A stretch of DNA of 50,280 nt, taken from a virus. Location: the IMG/VR virus record IMGVR_UViG_3300042731_002780, positions 1-50,280 of that record. One strand, given 5' to 3'. Shown here one piece after another: positions 15,655-23,970 of the stretch (the stretch's first letter is position 1; each line of letters opens with the position of its first letter). The notes below the pieces were generated by a model, which saw only the letters and a list, made by a program, of their open reading frames with translations, was not told the DNA's origin and ran no database searches. The position numbers were made by a program, and so were the translations under genes.

Positions 15655-16560
15655 CTACAGCGCCTCCGCAATGCGTCCATAACGTCGCCGTTCGGCAATC
15701 TGCGAGAGTTCCTTGTCGAACTGAGCAATCACCAACTGGTTATCAATCATCTGTACTCGTTCCCCGGCGTCACTGCGCCGTTGGTAGGCATAGGCAACCA
15801 TCTTCGTTGCCAGTTTTTGCACGTCTGAAACCACATTCCAGCGCGTGATGCTGACGGCGTTATCATGAGTCGCAGCCGTAAAACCATTCACACCGCGCTT
15901 GACCGTGAGCGATTGCGGGTCTCCGGTAGTCGTTAAGGCTGTAACCAACATCAATTCATCATCAATACGAACATAATCATAGACGTTATACAGGTTGGCA
16001 CTGGCAACCGATAGCGTGGTCGCTGTCGTACTGCTGACCGCTGCTGCCAACGTCCCGACGGTATCGTAAGCATCGCTGCTGTTGTCCTGCACGCCCCATT
16101 CGCCGGTAATCGTGATGCACGTGCTAAACCCGGTATTCCAAGTAGGCACTTCGTCACTGTCAAACACAATCGACCGGTACGGGTAAGTATTCGGTCGGGC
16201 ATTCATATCGGCCAGATAATACGTATCCGTGTCCATATCCGTGCCGTTCAAGTCGATGCTATCCACCGTCAGTAGGTCTTCGTCCAGTCGCAGCACGTAC
16301 CGGCCATCGGCGACGTACCAATCACCCGCCGCAACCAAGTCGCGGAAGTAGTACACCTTTTCGGCAGCATAAGGCACAAAGGTACGCTGCGTTTTGTCCT
16401 CAATGATCTTGCTATACGCGAAACAATCGTCCAGGATGTAGGTATAATAACTGCCATATTCAGTCGCCATTGACGCACTTTCTTCGTCGGTAATGGCTTT
16501 CGGCAGTTGTTTATTGAGTTGCGCCGGAGTCGTGTAGGTGCTGGCTGGTCGGGTATTCAT
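15655..16560 (-). CDS. Head-tail connector (adaptor) protein
   Basis: 301 residues from the ATG at 16560 (MNTRPASTYT), with AGGAG five bases away; an upstream ATG overlapping the previous gene is less likely. An N-terminal helical part (about 20-70) is typical of gp6-like adaptors. The middle (about 165-235, with VASANLYNVYDYVRIDDELMLVT and LTVKRGVNG) is a beta-rich insert seen in many phage structural proteins, and the C-terminus is helical and basic. It would sit under the portal ring. Confidence 0.65.
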   Translation of the reverse strand: MNTRPASTYTTPAQLNKQLPKAITDEESASMATEYGSYYTYILDDCFAYSKIIEDKTQRTFVPYAAEKVYYFRDLVAAGDWYVADGRYVLRLDEDLLTVDSIDLNGTDMDTDTYYLADMNARPNTYPYRSIVFDSDEVPTWNTGFSTCITITGEWGVQDNSSDAYDTVGTLAAAVSSTTATTLSVASANLYNVYDYVRIDDELMLVTALTTTGDPQSLTVKRGVNGFTAATHDNAVSITRWNVVSDVQKLATKMVAYAYQRRSDAGERVQMIDNQLVIAQFDKELSQIAERRRYGRIAEAL

Positions 16561-16567
16561 ATCGCTC

Positions 16568-17095
16568 CTAAATAAACCGTGTGCCGGGCGGCGCGTTGAT
16601 GATACTGAAATACGCATCAATTACGGCGTCGGTCAAGTCCTGCTGGATAATTGCAAGCTTGTCATCTGCTTTCGGCCAGCCGGTATTGCGATGGAAGGGC
16701 TGCTGCCGTGCGCCGACGATGAACTGCGCCAAGTTTTCGCCGTGTTTGGTTTTGGCCGTGTTGGTGATGGTGATTTGCCCGCCGCTTTCCAGTTCGGTGT
16801 AGTTCAGTTCCCACGCCTCACCGAAACGTCCAGAGCGCTGGTAGGGAATGATATTCCCTTGCTCATCACGTTTCAGGACAAATCCTAGCACATAATTCTT
16901 TTGCCGCTGCGATTCCCATTCAATTGGGTGTTTCGCTGGCCCCGGATAGGGCGTGACGTCCTGTTTCACCCGCTGCACGAAGTCCGGCAATATCGACCGG
17001 TTGACAATCGTGTTCGTCGTGCGCGGGGCAGTATCCAGCGTTTCTTGCAAGGCATCCATTACATCGCTGTCGAAACTGATCGAAAGACTGAACAC
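16568..17095 (-). CDS. HK97 gp10-like head-tail joining protein
   Basis: 175 residues. The protein has the feel of HK97 gp10-like neck proteins: an N-terminal helix, the segment YQRSGRFGEAWELNYT (R-x-G-x-L/F motif region of this family), then ITNTAKTKHGENLAQFIVGARQQPFHRNTGW, and a C-terminal amphipathic helix. It stands between the capsid accessory genes and the adaptor. It overlaps the upstream stop by one base. Confidence 0.65.
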   Translation of the reverse strand: MFSLSISFDSDVMDALQETLDTAPRTTNTIVNRSILPDFVQRVKQDVTPYPGPAKHPIEWESQRQKNYVLGFVLKRDEQGNIIPYQRSGRFGEAWELNYTELESGGQITITNTAKTKHGENLAQFIVGARQQPFHRNTGWPKADDKLAIIQQDLTDAVIDAYFSIINAPPGTRFI

Positions 17096-17484
17096 TAGCG
17101 TTCCACAACCAGCGTCACATTCACGCCGTCATCATCGTTGGCTTGCGCGATGGTCACGCTGATATAGTCGTCTACAATAACCGGGCTGCCCTGGTTGGTA
17201 ATTGCCGCGCCGGACGTATTGAGTACCGCCTGTTTCATTGGCGCGAACCAACCGGCGGTTGCCGCATTTGCAACCGCAAGAATTGCCTGTGCCGGGTCAT
17301 TGTACGCCTCGACAATCGTCACATCCGTTGTACCGGCGGGCGGGCTGTCCAGGTATTCGAGATAGACATCGCGCACCGTGCCAGTGATTTTGTTGTCTGA
17401 AATAACCGTAACAGTGGCGTCACCGGTGCCAGTTGCGCCGACGGCGGGCGTGCATGCAATGGTATAACGAACGATTTCACCCAT
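17095..17484 (-). CDS. Small beta-rich structural protein
   Basis: 129 residues with GAAAGG about 6 bases before the ATG at 17484. Alternating Val/Thr strands, no Cys, no signal. Position among head and connector genes suggests a head decoration or neck protein. No family was recognised. A strong hairpin lies just upstream (17502-17528). Confidence 0.6.
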   Translation of the reverse strand: MGEIVRYTIACTPAVGATGTGDATVTVISDNKITGTVRDVYLEYLDSPPAGTTDVTIVEAYNDPAQAILAVANAATAGWFAPMKQAVLNTSGAAITNQGSPVIVDDYISVTIAQANDDDGVNVTLVVER

Positions 17485-17501
17485 GTTTGACCTTTCGGGT
17501 T

Positions 17502-17528
17502 AGGGGCGGGGATTTACGACCCGCCCCT
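17502..17528. other. Strong intergenic hairpin, 9-bp stem
   Basis: AGGGGCGGG pairs perfectly with CCCGCCCCT across a 9-base loop. It lies between two late structural genes. No U-run follows on the minus strand, so full termination is unlikely; partial stop, RNase processing site or mRNA stabiliser are possible. It would set different mRNA levels for capsid and connector genes. Confidence 0.6.
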
Positions 17529-17539
17529 GTTGGATTGCA

Positions 17540-17767
17540 TTACTCAGACTTGGCTTTCGCCGGTTCCGCTTCAATCGGTTTTGGTTTCTTCTCCGGTGCT
17601 GGTTCAGCATATTCGCTGGCAATCAACGCCGCGCCTACACCAAACAGCACTTCGATAACCTTACCCGCTGTCGCTTCAGGCGCTCCCGGTATCCATTCTG
17701 CATTCGGATTCGGGTTGCCATAGGGATGATCGTAGACCATCTTCACTTTCATCGTGACACTGTTCAT
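17540..17767 (-). CDS. Small Pro/Glu/Lys-tailed structural protein
   Basis: 75 residues. A beta start (TMKVKMVYDHP), a short hydrophobic segment (IEVLFGVGAALIA) and a low-complexity Pro/Glu/Lys/Ala tail. Small proteins of this type occur next to capsid genes and may be head fibres or decoration proteins. Function unknown. Confidence 0.55.
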   Translation of the reverse strand: MNSVTMKVKMVYDHPYGNPNPNAEWIPGAPEATAGKVIEVLFGVGAALIASEYAEPAPEKKPKPIEAEPAKAKSE

Positions 17768-17778
17768 GGTTTACGCTC

Positions 17779-18696
17779 CTAACTATTCGCGGCTTCTTTA
17801 GCGCCGGTGCCATCATTGACGACACTGTTGCCAACCGTGTAGGCCGCGCCGCCGCCATGTTCAATAGCGTCAATGGCACTGATCCAGTTGCCATAGACCA
17901 GCGTCACGCCGCCATTATCGTCCACGCCTTTACTTCCTGCCCCTGTGCAGCGGATGAAGTTATTCGGCCCGATACGCGCTTCTGAAGCCGTGCAGTTCGA
18001 CGCGATATACACACCTGTTGTAGACGTGATGATCGAATTGTCATGCACGTGGATATTGTGCGCGTATTTGTTGGAACCACCCTGAAAGTACAGCCCGTGC
18101 GCCATGCCGGTCGTCTGCCCGCTTTCCACATAGTTATGGTGGAAATGAAGATGCGTGCAGTTATCGGTTGATAGCGCCGTAGCTGCAACCGCTGCGCCAT
18201 TGGTAAACACGCAATGCGCGATTTCCGAGTTATTGCAGATGCCGATATTCAGGCAGTCTACGGCTTCGTTGGTTTCAAAGCGCAGATTGATAAGCACCGT
18301 CCCCAACAGTGTACCGGTCAGGCATGACCCGGTCGTTGGATGGATTTCGGCGCTCGTGTCCGTACCACGCACACCGCCACCAATGACATAGCAGTAGTAA
18401 GGCGGCGTCAAGTTTTCATCATACACGCCCGGTGCAACGAAGATACACCCATAGCGCATCGGCGTAGCTGTCCAGTCGATTGTCGCATTGTGTGCCGTGA
18501 TCGCTTCCTGAACCGTTGCGAATGCCGTATCCCAGGTTAAGCCGTCGGTGCTGACGCCGGTGCCGTCATTATTGCTATCGACGTACCAGACATCATCCAC
18601 ACCGGCAAACAACAGGGATAGCACATCCGGGTCAAGCAAGTCCGGCGCGCCCTGAATCAGATTTTTCGCGGGGCGATTAATGAAGTTAACCATCAC
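17779..18696 (-). CDS. Beta-helix (pectin-lyase-like) protein in the capsid gene block
   Basis: 305 residues. A short N-terminal part is followed by VWYVDSNNDGTG and GLTWDTAFATVQEAI, the standard opening of a right-handed beta-helix, then repeating strands with Asn/Cys/His ladders (NNSEIAHCVF, NCTHLHFHHNYVES, NKYAHNIHVHDNSI) up to about residue 265. It has the same opening as the tail fibre and the 348-residue protein near 28 kb. Its place beside the major capsid gene suggests a head fibre or surface decoration rather than a tail spike. Confidence 0.7.
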   Translation of the reverse strand: MMVNFINRPAKNLIQGAPDLLDPDVLSLLFAGVDDVWYVDSNNDGTGVSTDGLTWDTAFATVQEAITAHNATIDWTATPMRYGCIFVAPGVYDENLTPPYYCYVIGGGVRGTDTSAEIHPTTGSCLTGTLLGTVLINLRFETNEAVDCLNIGICNNSEIAHCVFTNGAAVAATALSTDNCTHLHFHHNYVESGQTTGMAHGLYFQGGSNKYAHNIHVHDNSIITSTTGVYIASNCTASEARIGPNNFIRCTGAGSKGVDDNGGVTLVYGNWISAIDAIEHGGGAAYTVGNSVVNDGTGAKEAANS

Positions 18697-18704
18697 ACAC
18701 CCCC

Positions 18705-19103
18705 TTATGCGTCGGTATAGGCAGGCTGGCCGACAGCGGTAATGCTGAACGTCCGTGCGCTGGATACCGCTCCGGTCAGAACCACGCGAACATAGCGCTT
18801 CAACTGCTGACGATTCAGCACGAGCGTTTCATCCTGCGCTGTGCTGGCCGTTGGTGTAGTGAACGTATCGGCTGCCCCAGTGCTGGTATTCATCAGCGAA
18901 GACGCCGGAACCGCAGCATAAGTGCTGTCATCTGCCGAATGTTCAACCGTAATCGCGGGTGTATCCGTGCCGGTGGCATTGCAGGCCACATTCAGCCACA
19001 CATTGCCGACATAGCTAGACACGTCCAGTGTCGCGCTGTAGTCCGGGTTGGACGCCTGCGCTTCGACGAACAGATTGTCTACATCGAGGTTAAAGGTAAT
19101 CAT
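18705..19103 (-). CDS. Head decoration-like beta protein
   Basis: 132 residues starting ATGA-coupled to the capsid gene stop. It is an Ig-like or jelly-roll beta protein with the pattern VWLNVACNATGTDTPAITVEHSADDSTYAAVPA, commonly found directly after major capsid genes. It may coat the capsid. Exact role unknown. Confidence 0.6.
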   Translation of the reverse strand: MITFNLDVDNLFVEAQASNPDYSATLDVSSYVGNVWLNVACNATGTDTPAITVEHSADDSTYAAVPASSLMNTSTGAADTFTTPTASTAQDETLVLNRQQLKRYVRVVLTGAVSSARTFSITAVGQPAYTDA

Positions 19104-20497
19104 GATGCTCTTACTCCCTTCATGACATAGAAGGCTTCGGGATAGTGCATGATAAAGTCGCTGTAGGTGTAGAAGATCAAGCGTACCTGAAGCGACCCGG
19201 CCAGCGTCATTTCATCAACGATCACTTCCACGTCATTGCTCATGACGTATTCGCCGTACATGAAGTTACCGAGGAAAATGTAGCTGGTATCGGTATTCGT
19301 GCCGGTTGTGATGTTGATCGGCACCTGTGTTGTATTACCGACCTTATACCCAACCAAGTCTTCATACGGTTTCTGGCTGTAGTTTTCATGCAGCAGCGGT
19401 TCGCCGGTGGTGGTCGTCAGACTGCGGAACGTACCACGCGTGCGTGGGTGCATAACCCAGCCGGAGGTATCGCCGTCAAGCTTGACGTTGCCGGTCGCAA
19501 CCTGCGTTTCAGCAGCGGTCAGATCGGTAAACTTGGGCATACGACCATTGGTCGCCAGTGTGATGACGTTAGTCGATGACAGCGTGCTATGACCTTCCAG
19601 CACGCGCAGAATACCGCGAATTTCCGCGCCGGTGTCACTGTTGACCACGCCTTCACCAACCAGAATTTCTTTGTCGATTTGTAGTTTAATCGCGCGGATT
19701 GCCTGATCGCGGATTTTCTGGTCAATCGGCAAACTGGTTTGCATAAGCAGTTGACGCGGGATAATGACCTCGGCAGCGATGGGGCGCAGGAATGCCGTCA
19801 CGGTGCCAAAGGTCGCTTCATCATCGGTAATCGCCTGGTTGATACCAGGACGATAAGCCGACGGCGCAGCGGTCATTTTGTTGACGGTGTAGGTGCCGAC
19901 GCCACTCACGCGAGTCTGCTGCACGCCCATATCAAACATCGTGACTTCAGCGGTCAGCGGGTCGAGAATATCCGGGGCGATTTCCTGCCCCAACATATAG
20001 CCGCCCAACGGGCCAACATACGGATTCTGAGCGCGGAACGATGAGTCTTTGTGATAGATACCGCGCACGAAATCACCGAGGCCCGGTTTCGCCGCACGTC
20101 CTACCTGGTTGACCGTTGTCGCACCATTGCCGCCGACATAACCGGGGGCGGGTTTCGGTTCAACCTGCTTATAAGCATCGCGGGCCGCATTCTGAAACTG
20201 CGCGGCGCGTTCGGCTTTACGCTTCTCATACGCTTTGATGGCTTCCGGCAGGGCTTTGGCCAATTCCTGGTCAACCCACATCTGCCGTTTGTCTTCGCTC
20301 ATTTCAGCAAGCGCTTCTTCCATCTCGGCAATACGTGCATTCATGGCGGTATTCAACTCATTCGCCATTTCCTGCTGGACTTCCGGGGGCATTGGTTCCC
20401 CGCCATTCTGCTGCTGGGCCGCATTGGCGTACTCGATTAACATCTGAGCCGCTTCTTGTACCATCGCAGCGATTTGCTGTAGCTTTTCAGCATCCAT
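19100..20497 (-). CDS. Nested in-frame major capsid protein (internal start)
   Basis: The ATG at 20497 begins MDAEKLQQIAAMVQEAAQ, exactly at the start of the helical delta domain, and has AGGAG at 20511-20507 with a 9-base spacing. The product would be 465 residues, a usual length for an HK97-type capsid precursor with delta domain. The site is seen directly; its use is inferred. Confidence 0.65.
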   Translation of the reverse strand: MDAEKLQQIAAMVQEAAQMLIEYANAAQQQNGGEPMPPEVQQEMANELNTAMNARIAEMEEALAEMSEDKRQMWVDQELAKALPEAIKAYEKRKAERAAQFQNAARDAYKQVEPKPAPGYVGGNGATTVNQVGRAAKPGLGDFVRGIYHKDSSFRAQNPYVGPLGGYMLGQEIAPDILDPLTAEVTMFDMGVQQTRVSGVGTYTVNKMTAAPSAYRPGINQAITDDEATFGTVTAFLRPIAAEVIIPRQLLMQTSLPIDQKIRDQAIRAIKLQIDKEILVGEGVVNSDTGAEIRGILRVLEGHSTLSSTNVITLATNGRMPKFTDLTAAETQVATGNVKLDGDTSGWVMHPRTRGTFRSLTTTTGEPLLHENYSQKPYEDLVGYKVGNTTQVPINITTGTNTDTSYIFLGNFMYGEYVMSNDVEVIVDEMTLAGSLQVRLIFYTYSDFIMHYPEAFYVMKGVRAS

Positions 20498-21241
20498 GTC
20501 TGGATTCTCCTGTCGTTTGTCTGTTGATAACGGTAGTGCAGATTCAGAACGCTTTACCAACGTTTTCAGGTCTGTACCTGTTGTCGCTGCCTGTAAGGCT
20601 CTCTGGTATGCACTCCGGGTGTAAATCTGACTGGCATAAGGCACCGCCGCCGGACGGGGCGTTAACGTGGCGTCAATAATCGCCCAGCGTTCAATATGCC
20701 CATCTTCGGCCACTTCAACACTCTGCGGCAATGCGCCACTTGACCAGCCGAGTTTGCCATCCTCAGCCAGTTTGTAAACCTCTTGTTCCCATTCATCACG
20801 GAGTTTCAATTGTGCCTGGAACCATAACCCGGCATCGGTAAACTTTGCCCGCATCGGCGTGCCTAAGTTGCGTATGTTGAGCGTTTCATCAAGTCCGTGA
20901 TCGTACAACACAACCGCGCGTAATGGCGGAAAGTCTTCAGTCACATAATCCGTGTTAGCATCAAAATACGTCCCGTACCAGTCGGGATTGTCCGGCGTAT
21001 TGAATGGCACAAGCAATCCCTCAACGATACCATTACCGACCGCGCGCACCAAACCGCCAGAGAAGTATTGCACATCTTCGGAGCGTGTCTCATTGGCATA
21101 CAACGCGGCTATCTGGGCGTCGGCGGCGTCCTCCGTTGCATGGCAGCCTAAACTCGCGCCGATACGGTTGCCGTCCGCGTCTTTTTTGTAGACACATATC
21201 TGTTCGCCGCCTTTCCATTTTCCGTAAGGCATCGTTACCAA
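19100..21241 (-). CDS. Prohead protease fused to HK97-fold major capsid protein
   Basis: 713 residues. The first 55 residues form a Cys/His module (GCHATEDAADAQIAALYANE) often found at the start of phage head proteases. Residues about 60-210 resemble an S78-type prohead protease, with His115 (YDHG) and Ser167/168 (GWSSGA) as candidate catalytic residues. Residues 245-350 are a helical delta/scaffold region. Residues 390-713 are an HK97-fold capsid protein. Normally these are two genes; here the frame is unbroken. A ribosome site at M249 suggests capsid protein is also made alone, which would explain how capsid subunits outnumber protease. It overlaps the portal gene by 7 bases. Confidence 0.85.
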   Translation of the reverse strand: MVTMPYGKWKGGEQICVYKKDADGNRIGASLGCHATEDAADAQIAALYANETRSEDVQYFSGGLVRAVGNGIVEGLLVPFNTPDNPDWYGTYFDANTDYVTEDFPPLRAVVLYDHGLDETLNIRNLGTPMRAKFTDAGLWFQAQLKLRDEWEQEVYKLAEDGKLGWSSGALPQSVEVAEDGHIERWAIIDATLTPRPAAVPYASQIYTRSAYQRALQAATTGTDLKTLVKRSESALPLSTDKRQENPDMDAEKLQQIAAMVQEAAQMLIEYANAAQQQNGGEPMPPEVQQEMANELNTAMNARIAEMEEALAEMSEDKRQMWVDQELAKALPEAIKAYEKRKAERAAQFQNAARDAYKQVEPKPAPGYVGGNGATTVNQVGRAAKPGLGDFVRGIYHKDSSFRAQNPYVGPLGGYMLGQEIAPDILDPLTAEVTMFDMGVQQTRVSGVGTYTVNKMTAAPSAYRPGINQAITDDEATFGTVTAFLRPIAAEVIIPRQLLMQTSLPIDQKIRDQAIRAIKLQIDKEILVGEGVVNSDTGAEIRGILRVLEGHSTLSSTNVITLATNGRMPKFTDLTAAETQVATGNVKLDGDTSGWVMHPRTRGTFRSLTTTTGEPLLHENYSQKPYEDLVGYKVGNTTQVPINITTGTNTDTSYIFLGNFMYGEYVMSNDVEVIVDEMTLAGSLQVRLIFYTYSDFIMHYPEAFYVMKGVRAS
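20507..20511 (-). promoter_or_regulatory. Internal Shine-Dalgarno for the capsid protein
   Basis: AGGAG, 9 bases before the in-frame ATG at 20497 inside the protease-capsid frame. It sits at the boundary between the two domains, as the holin site at 517-522 does. Confidence 0.65.
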
Positions 21242-23970
21242 CTCCCTCGCGCCCGACCTTCAATCGCTGCTAAATAGTGCTGACATTGCCACCCGCCGCA
21301 TTCATAGGATTCACCGTCCTGCTGAGGCACCATGTTCTTACGTGTCCAATCTTTGAGCCGGTGACGTTGTCCTTTCAAGCGCTGGCAGTCCGTACACGAT
21401 TCCTCACCGTCATCCCCAACAAATTCAACCATCTGGTTTTTAGCGGCACTCTCGAAACCGGCATAATACGCGGGCTGAATGGAATTACCCCACCACATTT
21501 GAGCGCGCTGTTCGGCCATTTCCGGCGTAACCGCTTCGTCTTTGAACAGTCGCTTTGACAGGTTATTGATATATTCGCGCTGATTCAGGTTCAGTTCGGT
21601 AATCTTCTCCTGCTCGGCCTGGTCAGGTTCATCATCCACGCCGCCCGCCTTGAGACCGTCCCGATAGGCTGCATTGATCCCTCTCAAGACGATACGGCGC
21701 ATCTCAATACCCCACTGCCGCCGGTTCATATGCCCATCTAACGCGGCTTTGATCGCGGTATCAAACGCATCTTCAAACTGTAACCGGGTTGCCTGTACAT
21801 CCCGCACCGCCATTTCCTGCCGGATTTTACGGAATATCTGGCAGTCATCCCACGACGGCGCGGCCTGAATCGCGGTCATGATACGCTCGGCTTTGTCGCC
21901 TCTCAGGTAGGTGCATTCGTAGCCGTCCCGTTTGGCACGGTTGGTAAAGTGCTGCTTGGTAAACAGCATCCAATGGTCAAGTTCTTTAAGCTGTGCCTCG
22001 TGCAAGGTATCGGGCGTTTCCAGTTCCCATGTCTCGACGCCTTCACTGTGCTGGTGTATATGCCGGGAAACCTCCGGCCAATCGCGTTCGTACACAATTT
22101 CGCCATTGTAGGACAGTTGTAACGCCTGCGGTTGCACGCTCAATTTGCTGTCAAACGTCCAGCGCTGCGGCTTGTCCTGTGCGTAACCCATCGTGATATG
22201 CGGCGCGTACATCGAAGGTTGACTGTAAGGTGATAGCGTGTACCCTTGCCCTTCGAGCCAGTCCGCCGTGCTGGTTTGCAGGTCGGTTAGCGTCTGGTTT
22301 TGCCGGATACGGAAATGCACCGCGTATTCCCCGACACCCTGAAAATAATTCAGACTACCAACCTTGAGCGCCAACGCCGGGAGATCAACCGACTGGCACC
22401 AGGACATGAGCCGCGCTAAGCCACCGTCGTCCACGTCCGGCAGGTGAATGAGCGTCACGTGGAATGTGTCCGGCGCGTTCCATTCAACCTGCACACCTTT
22501 CATAAACGTTTTGACCTGCTGTTGCAACGTGACCAGACTGGCATCATTCGCCAATCCGAGCATAATCGTGCCGGAGTGTGTTTCCTCACGTTCGGCCTGT
22601 GCAGGAAGTAACGCGGGCGTCTGAGTAGCGGGTAACGCCGTCGGTGCGGTGGGTGTGATGGGTTGTGCCTCTGGCATAACGATAGACCCATCCGGCTTGA
22701 CATACACACCGGCTTTAATCTGTTCCAGCGTCAATCCATTCGATAACCGATCGCCACCTTCTAACGGCGGATCGCCCATCTTCTCGCGGGCCTCATTCAG
22801 CGTATTCAGGTTATTAACGTAAGCGTTGCCAATTTCATACAGGTTAACATTGGTCGTGTCGGCACTTTCCAACGCGGAAAAATCAAATTCAAAGCGTACA
22901 TCACGGCTCTTATCCAGGTGTGGCAAACACAGATCATTGATATAGTTCTGCAAATCAAGCGCAATCGGTTTGATCCGCAGTCGGATAAAGTTCTCCATGA
23001 GCGCGGGCGCATCTTTGTACGGCGTGGCGCTGTTATCACCCACCAACGCTTGCGGAACACCGAACGCTGAAAAGATCGCGGTGACAACCGGGTCTTCGAT
23101 GGACATGTGCTTACTGATGTCCGGCTCTTCATTGTTTGTCACGTCTACCGGCTGATTGAACAAAGCCGTGCGGCGGCGGTTCCGAACACCTCGCATTTCC
23201 TGAAAAATCGCCTTGATCGTTTCCCACTGCGAGTCTGTCCATTGATCTCCCGATGGCGGGGCAATCGTCTGCCCTGGCATAGCATCGTTCTGGAAAAACG
23301 CCTGCAAAAACGTATCTAGGTTCTGGTCAATATTGATCTTGTTAATGATGCTAGCAACCAGACTCGCCCCGCGAGTATCGTAAAACGGGTTGAATCCATG
23401 ATTGTACGCAATGACATCCGGCTCATATGTCTGCTGTCCACCCGGCGCACTATAATAAAACCGGGTCACGTAACCACGCGAATCCTCCACCGTCATACCC
23501 TGGCTATTCAACACCTGCAAACGCGGACTGCTGTTGTACTGCGACATCAGTTTCAGCGTGTAAATGGCATCGGTTAGCATACTGTTGTACAGCATGGCTG
23601 ATATGAGGCCGATGTTTAACTGCCGTTGGTGCCAGCGGGTCGCCTCATACCAGATGTGACGCGGCTTGACATCATCCGATCTGGCTAATTCTTTATCATT
23701 CTTGCGGTCGTAGGTCGCATTGTAAATAACCCGCGTCGGTATCTGACCGATAGCATAGGCGTAGGTATCCACGCATGTCCGCACCGCCCACACGGCAGTA
23801 TAAGCACGCGCAAAGCTGTGGTTGCTGTCGCCATAGTCCGCGCCGCCGCCGTAGGGGATTGCTAACCCATTGATTGTCATCGGCAATTGGTAATTCGGAA
23901 ATGGAAACGTTGTCCCACGCAGCACCTGCGCCGCTGTGCGTAACCGTGTAAGAAATCGTGTCTCAGGCAA
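21235..23970 (-). CDS. Portal protein fused to a 2H-phosphoesterase-like domain and a MuF-like head protein
   Basis: 911 residues. Residues about 1-430 are an HK97-type portal (WAVRTCVDTYAYAIGQIP near 61-79, SAFGVPQALVGDNS at 301-314, LNEAREKMGDPPLEGGDRL near 391-409). After a Pro/Thr/Ala linker, residues 465-635 carry two H-x-T motifs, His504-Val-Thr506 and His591-Ile-Thr593, the signature of 2H phosphoesterases (2'-5' RNA ligase-like). Residues 645-911 are a MuF/SPP1 gp7-like minor head protein ending in a Cys cluster (Cys859, Cys862, Cys891, Cys896). The portal forms the DNA channel, and MuF-type proteins are packed in the capsid, so the enzyme-like domain may be inside the virion. It overlaps the terminase stop. 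Confidence 0.85.
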   Translation of the reverse strand: MPETRFLTRLRTAAQVLRGTTFPFPNYQLPMTINGLAIPYGGGADYGDSNHSFARAYTAVWAVRTCVDTYAYAIGQIPTRVIYNATYDRKNDKELARSDDVKPRHIWYEATRWHQRQLNIGLISAMLYNSMLTDAIYTLKLMSQYNSSPRLQVLNSQGMTVEDSRGYVTRFYYSAPGGQQTYEPDVIAYNHGFNPFYDTRGASLVASIINKINIDQNLDTFLQAFFQNDAMPGQTIAPPSGDQWTDSQWETIKAIFQEMRGVRNRRRTALFNQPVDVTNNEEPDISKHMSIEDPVVTAIFSAFGVPQALVGDNSATPYKDAPALMENFIRLRIKPIALDLQNYINDLCLPHLDKSRDVRFEFDFSALESADTTNVNLYEIGNAYVNNLNTLNEAREKMGDPPLEGGDRLSNGLTLEQIKAGVYVKPDGSIVMPEAQPITPTAPTALPATQTPALLPAQAEREETHSGTIMLGLANDASLVTLQQQVKTFMKGVQVEWNAPDTFHVTLIHLPDVDDGGLARLMSWCQSVDLPALALKVGSLNYFQGVGEYAVHFRIRQNQTLTDLQTSTADWLEGQGYTLSPYSQPSMYAPHITMGYAQDKPQRWTFDSKLSVQPQALQLSYNGEIVYERDWPEVSRHIHQHSEGVETWELETPDTLHEAQLKELDHWMLFTKQHFTNRAKRDGYECTYLRGDKAERIMTAIQAAPSWDDCQIFRKIRQEMAVRDVQATRLQFEDAFDTAIKAALDGHMNRRQWGIEMRRIVLRGINAAYRDGLKAGGVDDEPDQAEQEKITELNLNQREYINNLSKRLFKDEAVTPEMAEQRAQMWWGNSIQPAYYAGFESAAKNQMVEFVGDDGEESCTDCQRLKGQRHRLKDWTRKNMVPQQDGESYECGGWQCQHYLAAIEGRARGSW

